DNA of 49,239 nucleotides. Origin: Williamwhitmania sp. (GTDB lineage: Bacteria; Bacteroidota; Bacteroidia; Bacteroidales; Williamwhitmaniaceae). The position numbers and the translations under genes were made by a program. Under the pieces are notes generated by a model. That model did no database searches. It was given only the letters and a program-made list of their open reading frames with translations, and had not been told where the DNA came from. The stretch is taken from contig DATKVT010000034.1 in assembly GCA_035529935.1 (NCBI GenBank), positions 1 through 49,239 of the forward strand, given 5' to 3'. Positions 26,001 through 34,367 of this stretch are shown here, in pieces. Positions within the stretch are counted from its first letter, which is position 1. Every line of letters starts with the position of its first letter.

Positions 26001-27032
26001 ATCCATGATAAGTTTCTCAAAGCCATCGACGATTACGCCAAGACAAGAAATGGCTTTGGAGTAATTGTCACCTTCATGGATACTCACTTTTCTCCAGAAA
26101 TAATGACTTACCACGGCGCCAGTTCCGAAAAGATGCTGGAACTGCAGAAAAAATACCACTGCTACCTTCAGCCTGAAGATCCCCAGAGTATGTGGTCGAC
26201 CGACCCACAGCGCTATGCCGAAATGGGCAAATACTACGCAGAAAGGATGGCAGAGCCTGAAAAGCTAATGCTCGACTTAAATATTCTCCCATTCCGAGAT
26301 AAGAATCAGGTTACTCCGTTCCCCACGCTTATCCAAACTGGCATTGAAGCATTCCAGATGGTTAATTCTGCCGCAATAGGTGCGCCAAGGTTTACAATCT
26401 ATAGTGAGGCAACCTGCAACCCACAGGACATGTCCTACTTTTCGTACGCCAGCTCTGCACCGGTTAAGTACGAATACACCCAAAATGGCTACATAGTAAA
26501 CTCACCCTACTCCTTTGTGCTTCAGCTGCCAAGCTCTGTAAAGGTAATTCAGGTAGATGGTGAAGATGTGATTGGCTATCGTGAAAATAACTTTTTAATA
26601 CCAGCTGGCGATCACAACATTACTGTATCGGAGAATTCCTCTGAATTTTCGACGGTGGAGCTTCAGCCTCAACTGCTCTCCTTTACTGGCAACCTGATGG
26701 ACATAAAGTATGATATGCGACAGGTGAACTTCAGCTACACCAGCTACGAGCGAGCCTACGCCATGTTTAATCGCGAACCAACAGCAATAACTCTTGATGG
26801 CAAAGATTACCAGTTTAAAGTGCTTACCGGAAACGATGGTTTCGCGGTAATGCTACCTAGCGGTAACCATAAGGTTGAAGTGGTTACTGGTGATAAGTTT
26901 ACCTACAACATTAACCTTACCAGCTTGTGGTCCATTAGTGCCATAGCTATCTATGGCTTTATGGCGGTATCATTACTGGTTATCATGTATTTAGCGCTAA
27001 AATTAATGCGCAGAAGATTGGAAAAAAATTGA
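23085..27032 (+). CDS. multidomain polysaccharide deacetylase/glycoside hydrolase-like envelope protein
   Basis: 1315 residues. Signal peptide 1-23; an N-terminal alpha/beta domain (30-220); a DUF2334 polysaccharide deacetylase-like domain (230-490; IRIEDVTALNN, PFLVGVVPIYV, IVMHGVTHQY); a Rossmann/GATase-like domain (585-770; VGVCWNPQARG, EKGGTVITDGK, GKVIYFSTLFDP); a TIM-barrel hydrolase-like domain (775-1110; DVYFDPG, AYAWLEPP, WDGVNLGEVYFE with candidate catalytic Glu, FGVIVTFMDTH); a beta domain; and a C-terminal membrane helix (1283-1305) with a basic end. Deacetylase followed by hydrolase recalls PgaB, and the pairing of the two activities recalls PelA. It probably trims a polymer made by the next gene, 27 bases downstream. 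Confidence 0.78.
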   Translation: MRKLLLCLLMLLFAGSVFTAYGQTIPTKKVLVLFEGKYDLNNIPTAMGREMAQLLGHFKTDVTVNGIAGYKAHEIAKYDFVFYIGFTAEDQVPQAFSNDVLATSKPVIWINTGFKNFSQNPAVAKRYGFTVSSYVESSPYTEVKAGNDIFTKGTNDINIVKIIDKKRVSVWATANPEKGIATPVPYMVQSGNLTYVADMPFLGATETDRYLYFADKLHDILGENHPTNHMAIIRIEDVTALNNPNELRDIADYLSEQGIPFLVGVVPIYVNPSEGRYVKLSDRPELVDALKYMVRNGGSIVMHGVTHQYKGVSTDDAEFWNMTANQPIVGENVEDFSKKIELGLNEFYKDNLFPIAWETPHYMGTVKAYTAIAKYFGTAVEQRMVIDNYDYGQYFPYIIQKDIYGEKIYPENLGYVPLSPSIDTSMVAVNRIIKNANAIKKVRDGVACAFFHPFLDISLLKKLVTGMKADGFNFIDLREDNNWVKMPDKITLTGAGPKSYELTLNESFLNERYFNERSEIVKQVTSDQRFNGKVTKDVTLTKGELYVAEGAEFHLKEPTFMDRMVQKTKTYIANETGNDKWKGARVGVCWNPQARGAFYNDQASLVSIFKSLNINVDTIFVGKDDIQYDGENLLVVPYISVDSLSYFEKQNILHFIEKGGTVITDGKNKLIEALGFTFLNSDIPIHQIRDSYYPEEIINWYEGVRAPKFETTDDDEVFSEDAVTGLPVAIGRKIGKGKVIYFSTLFDPLSAEGYSHFPFVMEYIKRFFHLQPVVKRENLDVYFDPGLRQNSSVENLIKMWTKEGIRTIHVAGWHQYPKYDYDYKRIIRLAHANGMLAYAWLEPPQVNQKFWEQHPEWREKNYLGKDVRPSWRYPIALTDETCLKTAIKDYMDFLKKYNWDGVNLGEVYFEAGKGFSEPEKFTPMHPSARAEFQRKYGFDMRQIFNKQSEYYWQKNPEAKADVVNYRVNKIAEIHDKFLKAIDDYAKTRNGFGVIVTFMDTHFSPEIMTYHGASSEKMLELQKKYHCYLQPEDPQSMWSTDPQRYAEMGKYYAERMAEPEKLMLDLNILPFRDKNQVTPFPTLIQTGIEAFQMVNSAAIGAPRFTIYSEATCNPQDMSYFSYASSAPVKYEYTQNGYIVNSPYSFVLQLPSSVKVIQVDGEDVIGYRENNFLIPAGDHNITVSENSSEFSTVELQPQLLSFTGNLMDIKYDMRQVNFSYTSYERAYAMFNREPTAITLDGKDYQFKVLTGNDGFAVMLPSGNHKVEVVTGDKFTYNINLTSLWSISAIAIYGFMAVSLLVIMYLALKLMRRRLEKN

Positions 27033-27059
27033 TTTAAAAAACGCCCTAAAACATAATCT

Positions 27060-28337
27060 ATGTCATTTATTGAGGTAATATTCCTTGTAAGCGTTATTCT
27101 AATCTGGTTCATGATTGCATACCAGTTCATCTTTAGCGTTTATGGTTATATCAACTATGTGAAGTCATTGCTGGAGAAGAAAAAAATCGACAATGAGGAG
27201 TATACTGAGTTTCCTTCCTGCACCATTCTTATCCCGGCACATAACGAGGAAAAGGTAATCTCCTACACCATTGAGGCCATGCTTAACCTTAAATACCCTA
27301 AGGATAAGCTCAAGATTATGGTGATAAACGACGGTTCGAAGGACCGCACCAAGGAGATAATCGAAGGGTATGCTGCCAACGATTCGCGCGTAGTGCTTTA
27401 CGACGTGCCGGTAGGACAAGGCGGTAAAGGCAAATCGCGAGCCCTCAACCTAGCCATTAAGCAGGCCAAATCGGAGGTGATTGCCATTTACGATGCCGAC
27501 AACACTCCCGACCCCATGTCGCTGCACTATTTAGTGATAAATCTGATGTCGAATAAGGAGTATGGTGCGGTAATCGGAAAGTTCCGCACCGTAAACAAGG
27601 CTCGCAACCTGCTCACCCGGTTTATCAACATCGAAACCCTCAGCTTTCAGTCGATGCTGCAGGCCGGGCGCTGGCAGATGCACAACATTGCCACCCTTCC
27701 AGGAACGAACTTTGTGATGTGGAAGTGGCTGATAGACGAGCTCGATGGCTGGGATGAGGAGGCGCTCACAGAGGATTCCGAGCTCAGCATCCGCATTTAT
27801 GAGCTAGGCTACAAAATTAAGTTCTGCCCCTACGCCGTAACTTGGGAACAGGAACCTGAAACGTGGAAGGTGTGGATAAAGCAGCGCGTTCGTTGGGTAC
27901 GAGGCAACAACTACGTAATTGCCAAATTTTTCAGGAAGATTCCCCACTTTAAAAACAAGCGATTGGGACTCGACCTATTCTATACCATGGCGCTCTACTA
28001 CATCTTCTTCTTTGCCATCATTATTTCCGATATTCTATTTGTGCTCAGCCTGCTCAGCATTATCACAATTCCGCTACCCGGACCTTACTCCGTAATTTGG
28101 GTGATGGCCATAGTGCTGTTTATGTTTGAGATTACGCTGGCCATATCATTCGATAAGGAGGATACGCCAAGGAATATTGCACTAATTCTGATAATGTATT
28201 TTACCTACTGTCAATTGTGGATATTCATCATGTTTAAGGCCTTCTACATCGATAACATTAAGAAGGAGGGGAACGTGTGGGATAAGACGGTGCGATTCGA
28301 CGTACAACCAAAAAAGAAGCCAATAGCAAACGCATAA
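27060..28337 (+). CDS. processive family 2 glycosyltransferase (polysaccharide synthase)
   Basis: 425 residues. An N-terminal membrane helix (4-32), a GT2 domain with PAHNEEKVI, INDGSKDRT, YDADNTPDP (DxD), LTEDSELSIR (TED, general base) and QRVRW (QxxRW, acceptor site of processive synthases), then three to four C-terminal helices (305-395). This is the PgaC/NodC/hyaluronan synthase layout, so the protein should polymerise an N-acetylhexosamine and pass it across the inner membrane. UDP-ManNAc or UDP-GlcNAc, set by the co-encoded epimerase, are likely donors. No PilZ domain for c-di-GMP control is fused. A strong terminator follows. Confidence 0.93.
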   Translation: MSFIEVIFLVSVILIWFMIAYQFIFSVYGYINYVKSLLEKKKIDNEEYTEFPSCTILIPAHNEEKVISYTIEAMLNLKYPKDKLKIMVINDGSKDRTKEIIEGYAANDSRVVLYDVPVGQGGKGKSRALNLAIKQAKSEVIAIYDADNTPDPMSLHYLVINLMSNKEYGAVIGKFRTVNKARNLLTRFINIETLSFQSMLQAGRWQMHNIATLPGTNFVMWKWLIDELDGWDEEALTEDSELSIRIYELGYKIKFCPYAVTWEQEPETWKVWIKQRVRWVRGNNYVIAKFFRKIPHFKNKRLGLDLFYTMALYYIFFFAIIISDILFVLSLLSIITIPLPGPYSVIWVMAIVLFMFEITLAISFDKEDTPRNIALILIMYFTYCQLWIFIMFKAFYIDNIKKEGNVWDKTVRFDVQPKKKPIANA

Positions 28338-28365
28338 ACGGTAGAGAAACAGAAATCGAGACATT

Positions 28366-28409
28366 AGCCAGCTCACACTTTACAAGTTAAAGTGGGGCTG
28401 GCTTTTTTG
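28366..28409 (+). terminator. intrinsic terminator of the polysaccharide operon
   Basis: AGCCAGC (28366-28372) pairs with GCTGGCT (28397-28403), and the inner CACTTTA (28376-28382) pairs with TAAAGTG (28388-28394). A run of six T follows. Confidence 0.9.
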
Positions 28410-28691
28410 GTGACAAGAGACTAGGTTACAAGGTAACTAGTTATTAGTTGGAAGATGTGCGGTTGTCTCCTGCCTCCCTAATTCTTCTGTTTGACTCTAT
28501 GTAGCGAGGAATGAGAAATGAGAAACAAGAACCAATCCGTCAAGTCCAATCCTCTAACAACCTAATCCCCTATCCACCTATACACCTCCATACCGACATT
28601 AAAATTCAGTTATAAAAAAGATGTATTAAAAAAATTATTAAATTCGTTTAACCATTCCAAGCTATAAATCGATCATCAACCTATCTATGAG
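28410..28691. other. intergenic stretch before the TonB-linked receptor
   Basis: AT-rich DNA with no gene and no TAnnTTTG match; it should contain the receptor promoter. Confidence 0.3.
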
Positions 28692-31262
28692 ATGAATTCC
28701 TTTACAATCAAACCAACCTACCTCCTTACTTTAACGATCTTCCTCCTATTAAGTAATTTGGTGAGCGCCCAAATGATTTCGCCGCTGCCAGATACAACAA
28801 CAGCGAAAGTTAAGAATCACCTCGCTCCTGCCTCACAAAACGACACCGTTGGCAATACCATAACCCTTGATTCCAAAGATTTTAACCAGGGGTTCATTGT
28901 ATCGCCGGAGGAGCTTATACTAGGAAAGGTAGCCGGCCTAAGAATAACCTCCAACAGCGGAAAACCGGGTGACGGATTTACCATTCAAAACCGGGGCATC
29001 AGCACCTTTTTAACCGACAATAGCCCGCTTTACATTGTGGACAATGTTCCCATTGTAAACGGATATATCAACATAAACCCCAACGACATTGCCACCGTTA
29101 CGGTGATTAAGGACGCTTGGGCCGTGGCACTCTATGGCGACAGAGCGGCTCACGGGGCCATTGTAATCACCACAAAAAGGGGAACCAAGCAGCTGCATGT
29201 AAGCTACTCCGGTAAGTTGGGCGTGTCGAACCTACCTAAGCAGGTGGAGGTTTTTTCGGGTGATGAATTTCGAAGCATCGTTACAGACCACTTCTCAAGT
29301 GACCCCACAGCCATAAGCCTACTTGGAGGTGCGAACACCAACTGGCAAAACGAGATTTACAGAAGCGCCATTAGTCAGGACCATCACGTGGATGTTTCTG
29401 GCTCCGTCAAAGATATCCCATACCGTGTTGCAGTTGGCAGGACCAACCAAGATGGTATTATTAAAACATCGAGCTACAACCGCACCACAACCTCCGCATC
29501 CCTCGATCCAACCTTCTTCGACAATCACCTTAAAATTAGCATTACATTTAGTGGAATATTTGGTAAAGAAAGAATTGCAGACGAAAATATAGTTAGGAGA
29601 GCACTTCAATTTGACCCAACTCAACCCGTTATTAATAGCGACGGTAGTTATTTTGGCTATAGTGGTTTTCCTTCAATATATTCTAATCCGGCTGCTCTGC
29701 TCCACTTTACTGATAACAGGCTAAACTCCGACCGCTACATAGGTAACATTTCGGTAGACTACAAGCTGCATTTCTTTCCCGATATGCGGGTAGCGTTCAG
29801 CTATGGCGAAGATTACCTTAACACAAAAGACCATGAGGTGGTTGATACGGCTTTAGTTTATTCTGGATCCTTAACCAAAGGGAGCATTCAGCAAACAAAC
29901 CAAACGCTAAAGAGCAAAATATGGAACCTATCGGCCACCTACTCCAAGAGCATCGAAGCGCTTTCGAGCCAGGTCAATTTGGTGGTTGGCACTTCCAGAA
30001 CCACCAGTTCATTATGGGGTAATGGCTACCAGTATAGCATTGTTCCTCAAGCCTTACAAGATACATCAGCCTTTGGCTTTGAATCGAGCCTTATCGCCAC
30101 ATACTTTCGGTTGGGTTACTCCCTGAAAAACAGGTATTTTTTAAACTTTTCCTTACGCAATGAGATTGACGCTCGGTACGCAGACAATAATAAAATTAAC
30201 CATGCCTTCACTGCCTCGCTGAATTGGAAACTAAAAGATGAGTCGTTTTTAAGAAATAACAATACCATTTCCACGCTAGACCTCCGAGCAGAATATGGAG
30301 TTTCAGGTTCAAACTGGCAGTTCGGAAGCTCATTTAATGCAACCGTTACCCCAGATTTAGCACCTGAAAAAATTACCACAAAATCTGTTGGTATCGATTA
30401 CGGCCTCTTTAATAACAGGATTCAAGGCTCCATCGATGTATACTCCAAGACCGGAGATAACCTGTTTGTAAGAACTCCCAACCCTCTCAACCATTACTTT
30501 GTATACAATACGGGCAAGATAAAAAATAGCGGAGTTGAGTTAAGCATAAATGCTATACCTCTATCCAACAAGGATTGGCATTGGGAGTTTGGATTTAATG
30601 CCGCCGTCAACCATAATAAAATCGAGAGATTGATTGATAATGATGAGGCCAACAGCTTCATTGGCCTACCCGATGGTCCCGCTAATATGTCGATTAATGT
30701 TCTTATGCAAACCGTTGGCTATCCCATAAACTCCTTCTATGTAAAGCAACAGGTATACAACACCAGTGGAAGCCCACTTGAAGGAATATATGGAACTGGT
30801 TTACGCCACTACCATAAGTCTGAGCCCGATTGGATAATGGGCGTTTCGTCGCAGCTCAGCTACCGGAATTGGGATTTTGCATTCTCCGGTAGATTAAACC
30901 TCGGAAATTACGTTTACAACACTGTTGCCGCCGACAACAGCTACGACATTATATATTGGGGGCAGGCTTACCTCACCAACGTCAACAAATCGTTGAATAA
31001 AACTAAGTTTGAAAGCAGACAATACCTTTCCGACTACTTTGTTGAAAACGCCTCCTTCTTCCGCATGGACTACATTACACTTGGTTACTCATTTAAAGAT
31101 GTGTGGAACAGCAAGGCTGCAATTAGGTTATCAGCCACCATTCAGAACGCCTTTGTAATTACCAACTACAGCGGCATAGATCCAGAGGTGGCAACTGGAA
31201 TAGACAGCTATAGCTATCCTCGTGCTAGTACATTCTCGTTGGGGCTGAATATGATCTTTTAA
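28692..31262 (+). CDS. SusC/RagA-type TonB-linked outer membrane protein without SusD partner
   Basis: 856 residues, shorter than usual SusC proteins (around 1000). A signal peptide (1-26, cleavage near VSA) is followed directly by the plug domain (SPEELILGKVAGLRITSNSGKPGDGFTIQNRG, NSPLYIVDNVPI, VTVIKDAWAVALYGDRAAHGAIVITTKRG). The usual N-terminal carboxypeptidase-like domain is missing. The remaining ~680 residues are an alternating beta-barrel ending in FSLGLNMIF, with the C-terminal aromatic residue expected for outer-membrane insertion. No SusD-like lipoprotein follows. It may import oligosaccharide or peptide, or work with the polysaccharide operon upstream; neither is shown. Confidence 0.9.
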   Translation: MNSFTIKPTYLLTLTIFLLLSNLVSAQMISPLPDTTTAKVKNHLAPASQNDTVGNTITLDSKDFNQGFIVSPEELILGKVAGLRITSNSGKPGDGFTIQNRGISTFLTDNSPLYIVDNVPIVNGYININPNDIATVTVIKDAWAVALYGDRAAHGAIVITTKRGTKQLHVSYSGKLGVSNLPKQVEVFSGDEFRSIVTDHFSSDPTAISLLGGANTNWQNEIYRSAISQDHHVDVSGSVKDIPYRVAVGRTNQDGIIKTSSYNRTTTSASLDPTFFDNHLKISITFSGIFGKERIADENIVRRALQFDPTQPVINSDGSYFGYSGFPSIYSNPAALLHFTDNRLNSDRYIGNISVDYKLHFFPDMRVAFSYGEDYLNTKDHEVVDTALVYSGSLTKGSIQQTNQTLKSKIWNLSATYSKSIEALSSQVNLVVGTSRTTSSLWGNGYQYSIVPQALQDTSAFGFESSLIATYFRLGYSLKNRYFLNFSLRNEIDARYADNNKINHAFTASLNWKLKDESFLRNNNTISTLDLRAEYGVSGSNWQFGSSFNATVTPDLAPEKITTKSVGIDYGLFNNRIQGSIDVYSKTGDNLFVRTPNPLNHYFVYNTGKIKNSGVELSINAIPLSNKDWHWEFGFNAAVNHNKIERLIDNDEANSFIGLPDGPANMSINVLMQTVGYPINSFYVKQQVYNTSGSPLEGIYGTGLRHYHKSEPDWIMGVSSQLSYRNWDFAFSGRLNLGNYVYNTVAADNSYDIIYWGQAYLTNVNKSLNKTKFESRQYLSDYFVENASFFRMDYITLGYSFKDVWNSKAAIRLSATIQNAFVITNYSGIDPEVATGIDSYSYPRASTFSLGLNMIF

Positions 31263-31282
31263 GCGTGTAAAAACAGAATAAG

Positions 31283-31975
31283 ATGAAAACTATTGGACTA
31301 ATTGGTGGGATGAGCTGGGAATCGTCGCTGGAGTACTACCGAATTATTAACGAAAAGGTGAAGGAGAAGCTGGGTGGCTTGCACTCGGCCCAGTGCCTGA
31401 TGTACTCCGTGGAGTTTGACCAAATTCAGCATCTTCAGCATATTGGCGATTGGGACAGGCTCACCCAAATTATGGTTGATGCCGCCCAGCGGCTCGAAAA
31501 GGGCGGTGCCGAATTCGTGGTAATATGCACCAACACCATGCACCGCATGGCCAATGAGGTTCAGGCAAGCATCAGCATTCCCATTCTCCACATTGCCGAT
31601 GCTACGGCTCAGAAGGTTGCCGCCAAGGGCATTACCAACGTTGGGCTGCTGGGAACAAAGTTTACCATGGAGCAGGACTTCTACAAGGGGCGCCTCACCA
31701 AAAAGCATGGTATTGCCGTGACCATTCCCAACGAGGAGGAGCGTAACTGCGTCCATGATATTATTTACAACGAGCTATGCCTAGGCCAAATCAACCAACC
31801 ATCGAGGGAGCGCTACCTGCAAATTATTGATGGGCTTGTGGCCAACGGTGCCCAGGGCGTAATTCTGGGCTGCACCGAGATTCCGCTGCTGGTGCATCAA
31901 TCCGACGTTACCGTTCCAGTATTCGATACCACCCGTATCCACGCCGAGATGGCGGTGGAGTATGCGCTGGGGTAG
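31283..31975 (+). CDS. aspartate/glutamate racemase family protein
   Basis: 230 residues. MKTIGLIGGMSWESSLEYYRIIN is the family N-terminus. The two active-site loops are CTNTMH (residues 73-78) and LGCTEIPLL. In PLP-independent racemases both loops normally supply a Cys. Here the first loop has Thr where classical aspartate racemases have Cys (CNTAH), while the second keeps Cys. From memory, this Thr/Cys pair is the E. coli YgeA type, which prefers L-Asp/L-Glu. The gene begins 21 bases after the receptor gene and could be co-transcribed. It ends in TAG. Confidence 0.9.
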   Translation: MKTIGLIGGMSWESSLEYYRIINEKVKEKLGGLHSAQCLMYSVEFDQIQHLQHIGDWDRLTQIMVDAAQRLEKGGAEFVVICTNTMHRMANEVQASISIPILHIADATAQKVAAKGITNVGLLGTKFTMEQDFYKGRLTKKHGIAVTIPNEEERNCVHDIIYNELCLGQINQPSRERYLQIIDGLVANGAQGVILGCTEIPLLVHQSDVTVPVFDTTRIHAEMAVEYALG

Positions 31976-32068
31976 AATTGTACCACTTCAAAATAGAATC
32001 ATCAACAGGTGGTTTTGCCATTTGCTTCTTTCAGCATAACTTATCCATAGGAATAATAAAACAATAAA

Positions 32069-32743
32069 ATGAAAACCAGGATCTCAATTTTCATTGCAGC
32101 ACTTTCACTAGTAACAGTCGGTGTTGTCTATCTTGTTAAGCTAGACTGGAAAACAACATTTCCTCGTTTTGAGCCTTCCTATGATATGGATACCACTTTC
32201 ACAAGTAAATGCGGCCTAAATTTGTTGAAAAACCAGATCGAAAACGATCTTAAACTTAAGGCGACATACTATTATCAGCATGATAGCATTTCCGTATACC
32301 AGTATAAAGATTCTACAAGTATTACGATAATAAAGAATGCCAACTTCACTAAAGAAAGTATTGCCAACATTCTTTATTCTGGTTACGCGACGAATTACCT
32401 TAACCTAGATCCCGTAGCACTTATAGAACATATTTGGAGGGATAGCACCTTTATTAGCTTTAATCCTAACAAAGGAGCCGGTGATCAGCTGATTTTTAAA
32501 ATAAGCCCCTCAACCAAGGTCGCTGAAATTAAAAACGTTAATTATCTTAGACAATTTAGTATTACCGGGGACTTTATATCCATTTCAACTGGAAACTCTA
32601 TTGGCTTTCTAAATCTCACTCTTAACAAAAAGGGCGCTAAAGAAGAATTGTTGTTTAAGCAGTTATGCGACACAGTTTATCTGATTATTATTGCTCAAGA
32701 CAGTAATGACCCTAAGAACTATGCCACCGAATTACTAAATTAA
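32069..32743 (+). CDS. hypothetical membrane-anchored protein
   Basis: 224 residues, not recognised. Residues 5-24 (ISIFIAALSLVTVGVVYLVK) form a signal anchor. The rest is a soluble, probably periplasmic domain of mixed alpha/beta character, rich in Ser, Thr and Asn, with no motif I can name. The gene ends 7 bases before the next gene, another unknown membrane protein, so they probably form a pair. Confidence 0.6.
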   Translation: MKTRISIFIAALSLVTVGVVYLVKLDWKTTFPRFEPSYDMDTTFTSKCGLNLLKNQIENDLKLKATYYYQHDSISVYQYKDSTSITIIKNANFTKESIANILYSGYATNYLNLDPVALIEHIWRDSTFISFNPNKGAGDQLIFKISPSTKVAEIKNVNYLRQFSITGDFISISTGNSIGFLNLTLNKKGAKEELLFKQLCDTVYLIIIAQDSNDPKNYATELLN

Positions 32744-32750
32744 TGAGACG

Positions 32751-33296
32751 ATGAGCAGCAGTGAAAACTATTCTGCCTCAGGAATCATCAGCTTTGAGGC
32801 GTTTTTTGAAGGGATTAAAAATTATAGTAGATACACCGCACGAAAATCAGCTGGATTTATTGTTTTTCAGGTTGTGTGGTTTTTCTTTTGTGCCTATGAA
32901 ATAGGTCAGGTAAAGGACATGGGAATTTTAAGTTTTGTTTTAATATTTATCACGGCCTTTATTGGATGGATGCTGATAATAAGACTCGTTCTGTTTATGG
33001 GTTTCCTAAAACCATTTAGTAGGCGTAGTTGGATGCGCAAGTATAAAGCTAGCGATATAGATATTCACCTTACTTTTACAGAGGGATTGTTTGTTTTACA
33101 AAAGCCCTCAGCAGCCCCAATACCAATAAATCCAATGGAAATTTCCACAATAATTGTTGGAAAACAGGCCACCGTGTTGGTTGGAAAATCGAAGAAATTA
33201 TTTATTGTGTCCAACGATATTGGGAATGAATTCAACAAACTGTTTCAGGAGCAATGCAAATCAGCAATTTGGGTCAGCAGTAATACCGGAAAGTAA
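32751..33296 (+). CDS. hypothetical two-helix membrane protein (YcxB-like layout)
   Basis: 181 residues. Two membrane helices at about 34-53 (SAGFIVFQVVWFFFCAYEIG) and 59-84 are followed by a cytosolic beta-rich domain (DIDIHLTFTEGLFVLQKPSAAP, STIIVGKQATVLVGKSKKLFIVSND). That order resembles YcxB-like proteins, but the similarity is weak and the function unknown. It is probably co-transcribed with the preceding gene. Confidence 0.6.
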   Translation: MSSSENYSASGIISFEAFFEGIKNYSRYTARKSAGFIVFQVVWFFFCAYEIGQVKDMGILSFVLIFITAFIGWMLIIRLVLFMGFLKPFSRRSWMRKYKASDIDIHLTFTEGLFVLQKPSAAPIPINPMEISTIIVGKQATVLVGKSKKLFIVSNDIGNEFNKLFQEQCKSAIWVSSNTGK

Positions 33297-33656
33297 CAAA
33301 CGGACGAACACCATACGGTTAACAGAAATTCATTTTACAGCCGTTGATTCATTGCGGTGCATGATTGCTGCATTGCAATGAACAACGATATAGCGTGCAC
33401 TGCTCTTCCTCATGAAGGTGTACCCTACACAGCCCTTAAGTTTTCGGTAATTAGCGGAAACCACGTTTTCGCTTATCAACAAAAAAAACGAAACAACCCC
33501 ATACAACGCTCGAAGCAGATTCCTTGAACCTCACAATGGAATAGTGGGACCATGCCCTCACCTGTGATGATTAGGAAACCCTGATATACCAAATAATTGA
33601 GCCTTGGAAATAGTGCAATTACTCAAAGGTTAAGCCTCACTCCTCACCAAGAGAAT
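33297..33656. other. intergenic stretch before the AraC gene
   Basis: No gene. A hairpin AGCGGAAAC/GTTTTCGCT with a 3-base loop lies at 33453-33473 (one G-T pair, no T-run). CATTGC and GCAATG form a loose inverted repeat near 33351-33380. Nothing else was recognised. Confidence 0.3.
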
Positions 33657-33722
33657 GTGTGAATTACGTAACTTATTACCAAAGTTGTGTAACACTTATG
33701 GTTGCTTGGACAATTACTTTTG
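33657..33722 (+). promoter_or_regulatory. AraC-type box 1 and promoter of the araC-like gene
   Basis: The 39-bp box at 33657-33695 (starts GTGTGAATTACGTAACTT, ends GTGTAACAC) is followed after exactly 19 bases by the -7 element TACTTTTG (33715-33722). Two GTAAC half-sites lie 21 bp apart. No -33 TTG exists at the normal distance, so the box takes its place, as in activator-dependent promoters. The regulator gene follows, suggesting autoregulation. Confidence 0.8.
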
Positions 33723-33748
33723 TAAATAGTTGGTTAATAACGTCTATC

Positions 33749-34309
33749 TTGAAATTATACATTAAGTACATGGTTAGTACTCGCTGTAAGATGGCGGTGA
33801 AAGATGCGTTGAAAAAGCTTCAGCTGCATTTTATCATTGTCGATTTAGGTGAGATAGAGATTATGGAAACGCTAACGCCGGAGCAACGAGAGCAACTTAA
33901 AATTGAGCTTGTCGGTTCAGGCCTCGAACTAATGGACGATAAGCGAGCTGTGCTGATTGAGAAAATCAAGAATGTAATCGTTGAAATGATTCATCACAGC
34001 GATGAAATGGTCAAGGTAAACTTTTCTGACTACCTAAGCGAGAAGTTAAATTACGACTATACCTATCTGGCCAACCTCTTTTCGGAGGTTCAAGGAACTA
34101 CTATTGAGCATTTCGTCATAGCTCATAAGGTTGAGCGGATTAAGGAGCTTATCATTTATGATGAATTAAACATTACAGAAATTGCCTGGAAGATGAATTA
34201 CAGCAGTGTTGCGCATCTATCCAACCAGTTTAAGAAGGTTACAGGACTTTCACCTTCACATTTCAAGCGATTGAAGGTTAAAAGGAGAAGTCCAATTGAG
34301 GATATTTGA
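33749..34309 (+). CDS. AraC-family transcriptional regulator
   Basis: 186 residues from TTG 33749. The N-terminal part (MKLYIKYMVSTRCKMAVKDALKKLQLH..DLGEIEI) belongs to a small HMA-like domain often fused to AraC-type HTHs in Bacteroidota. The C-terminal part is the double HTH: NFSDYLSEKLNYDYTYLANLFSEVQG and LNITEIAWKMNYSSVAHLSNQFKKVTGLSPSHFKRL. There is no sugar-binding cupin domain. The in-frame ATG at 33659 lies inside the operator, upstream of the predicted transcription start (about 33729), so it cannot be the start. TTG 33749 keeps the conserved LYIK; ATG 33770 is the alternative. It probably binds the six boxes described here. The hybrid kinase follows 58 bases later. Confidence 0.85.
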   Translation: MKLYIKYMVSTRCKMAVKDALKKLQLHFIIVDLGEIEIMETLTPEQREQLKIELVGSGLELMDDKRAVLIEKIKNVIVEMIHHSDEMVKVNFSDYLSEKLNYDYTYLANLFSEVQGTTIEHFVIAHKVERIKELIIYDELNITEIAWKMNYSSVAHLSNQFKKVTGLSPSHFKRLKVKRRSPIEDI

Positions 34310-34367
34310 TTTTTTTAACTCCTGATGGAATCAAACAGCATTACCGACGGTGTCAAAACGAATAAAA

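Noticed and set aside
28692..31262. Polysaccharide utilisation locus (SusCD pair)
   Set aside because: No SusD-like lipoprotein, glycoside hydrolase or sigma/anti-sigma pair follows the SusC-like gene.
33659..33748. N-terminal extension of the AraC protein from ATG 33659
   Set aside because: It would run through the operator and -7 element and lies before the predicted transcription start.
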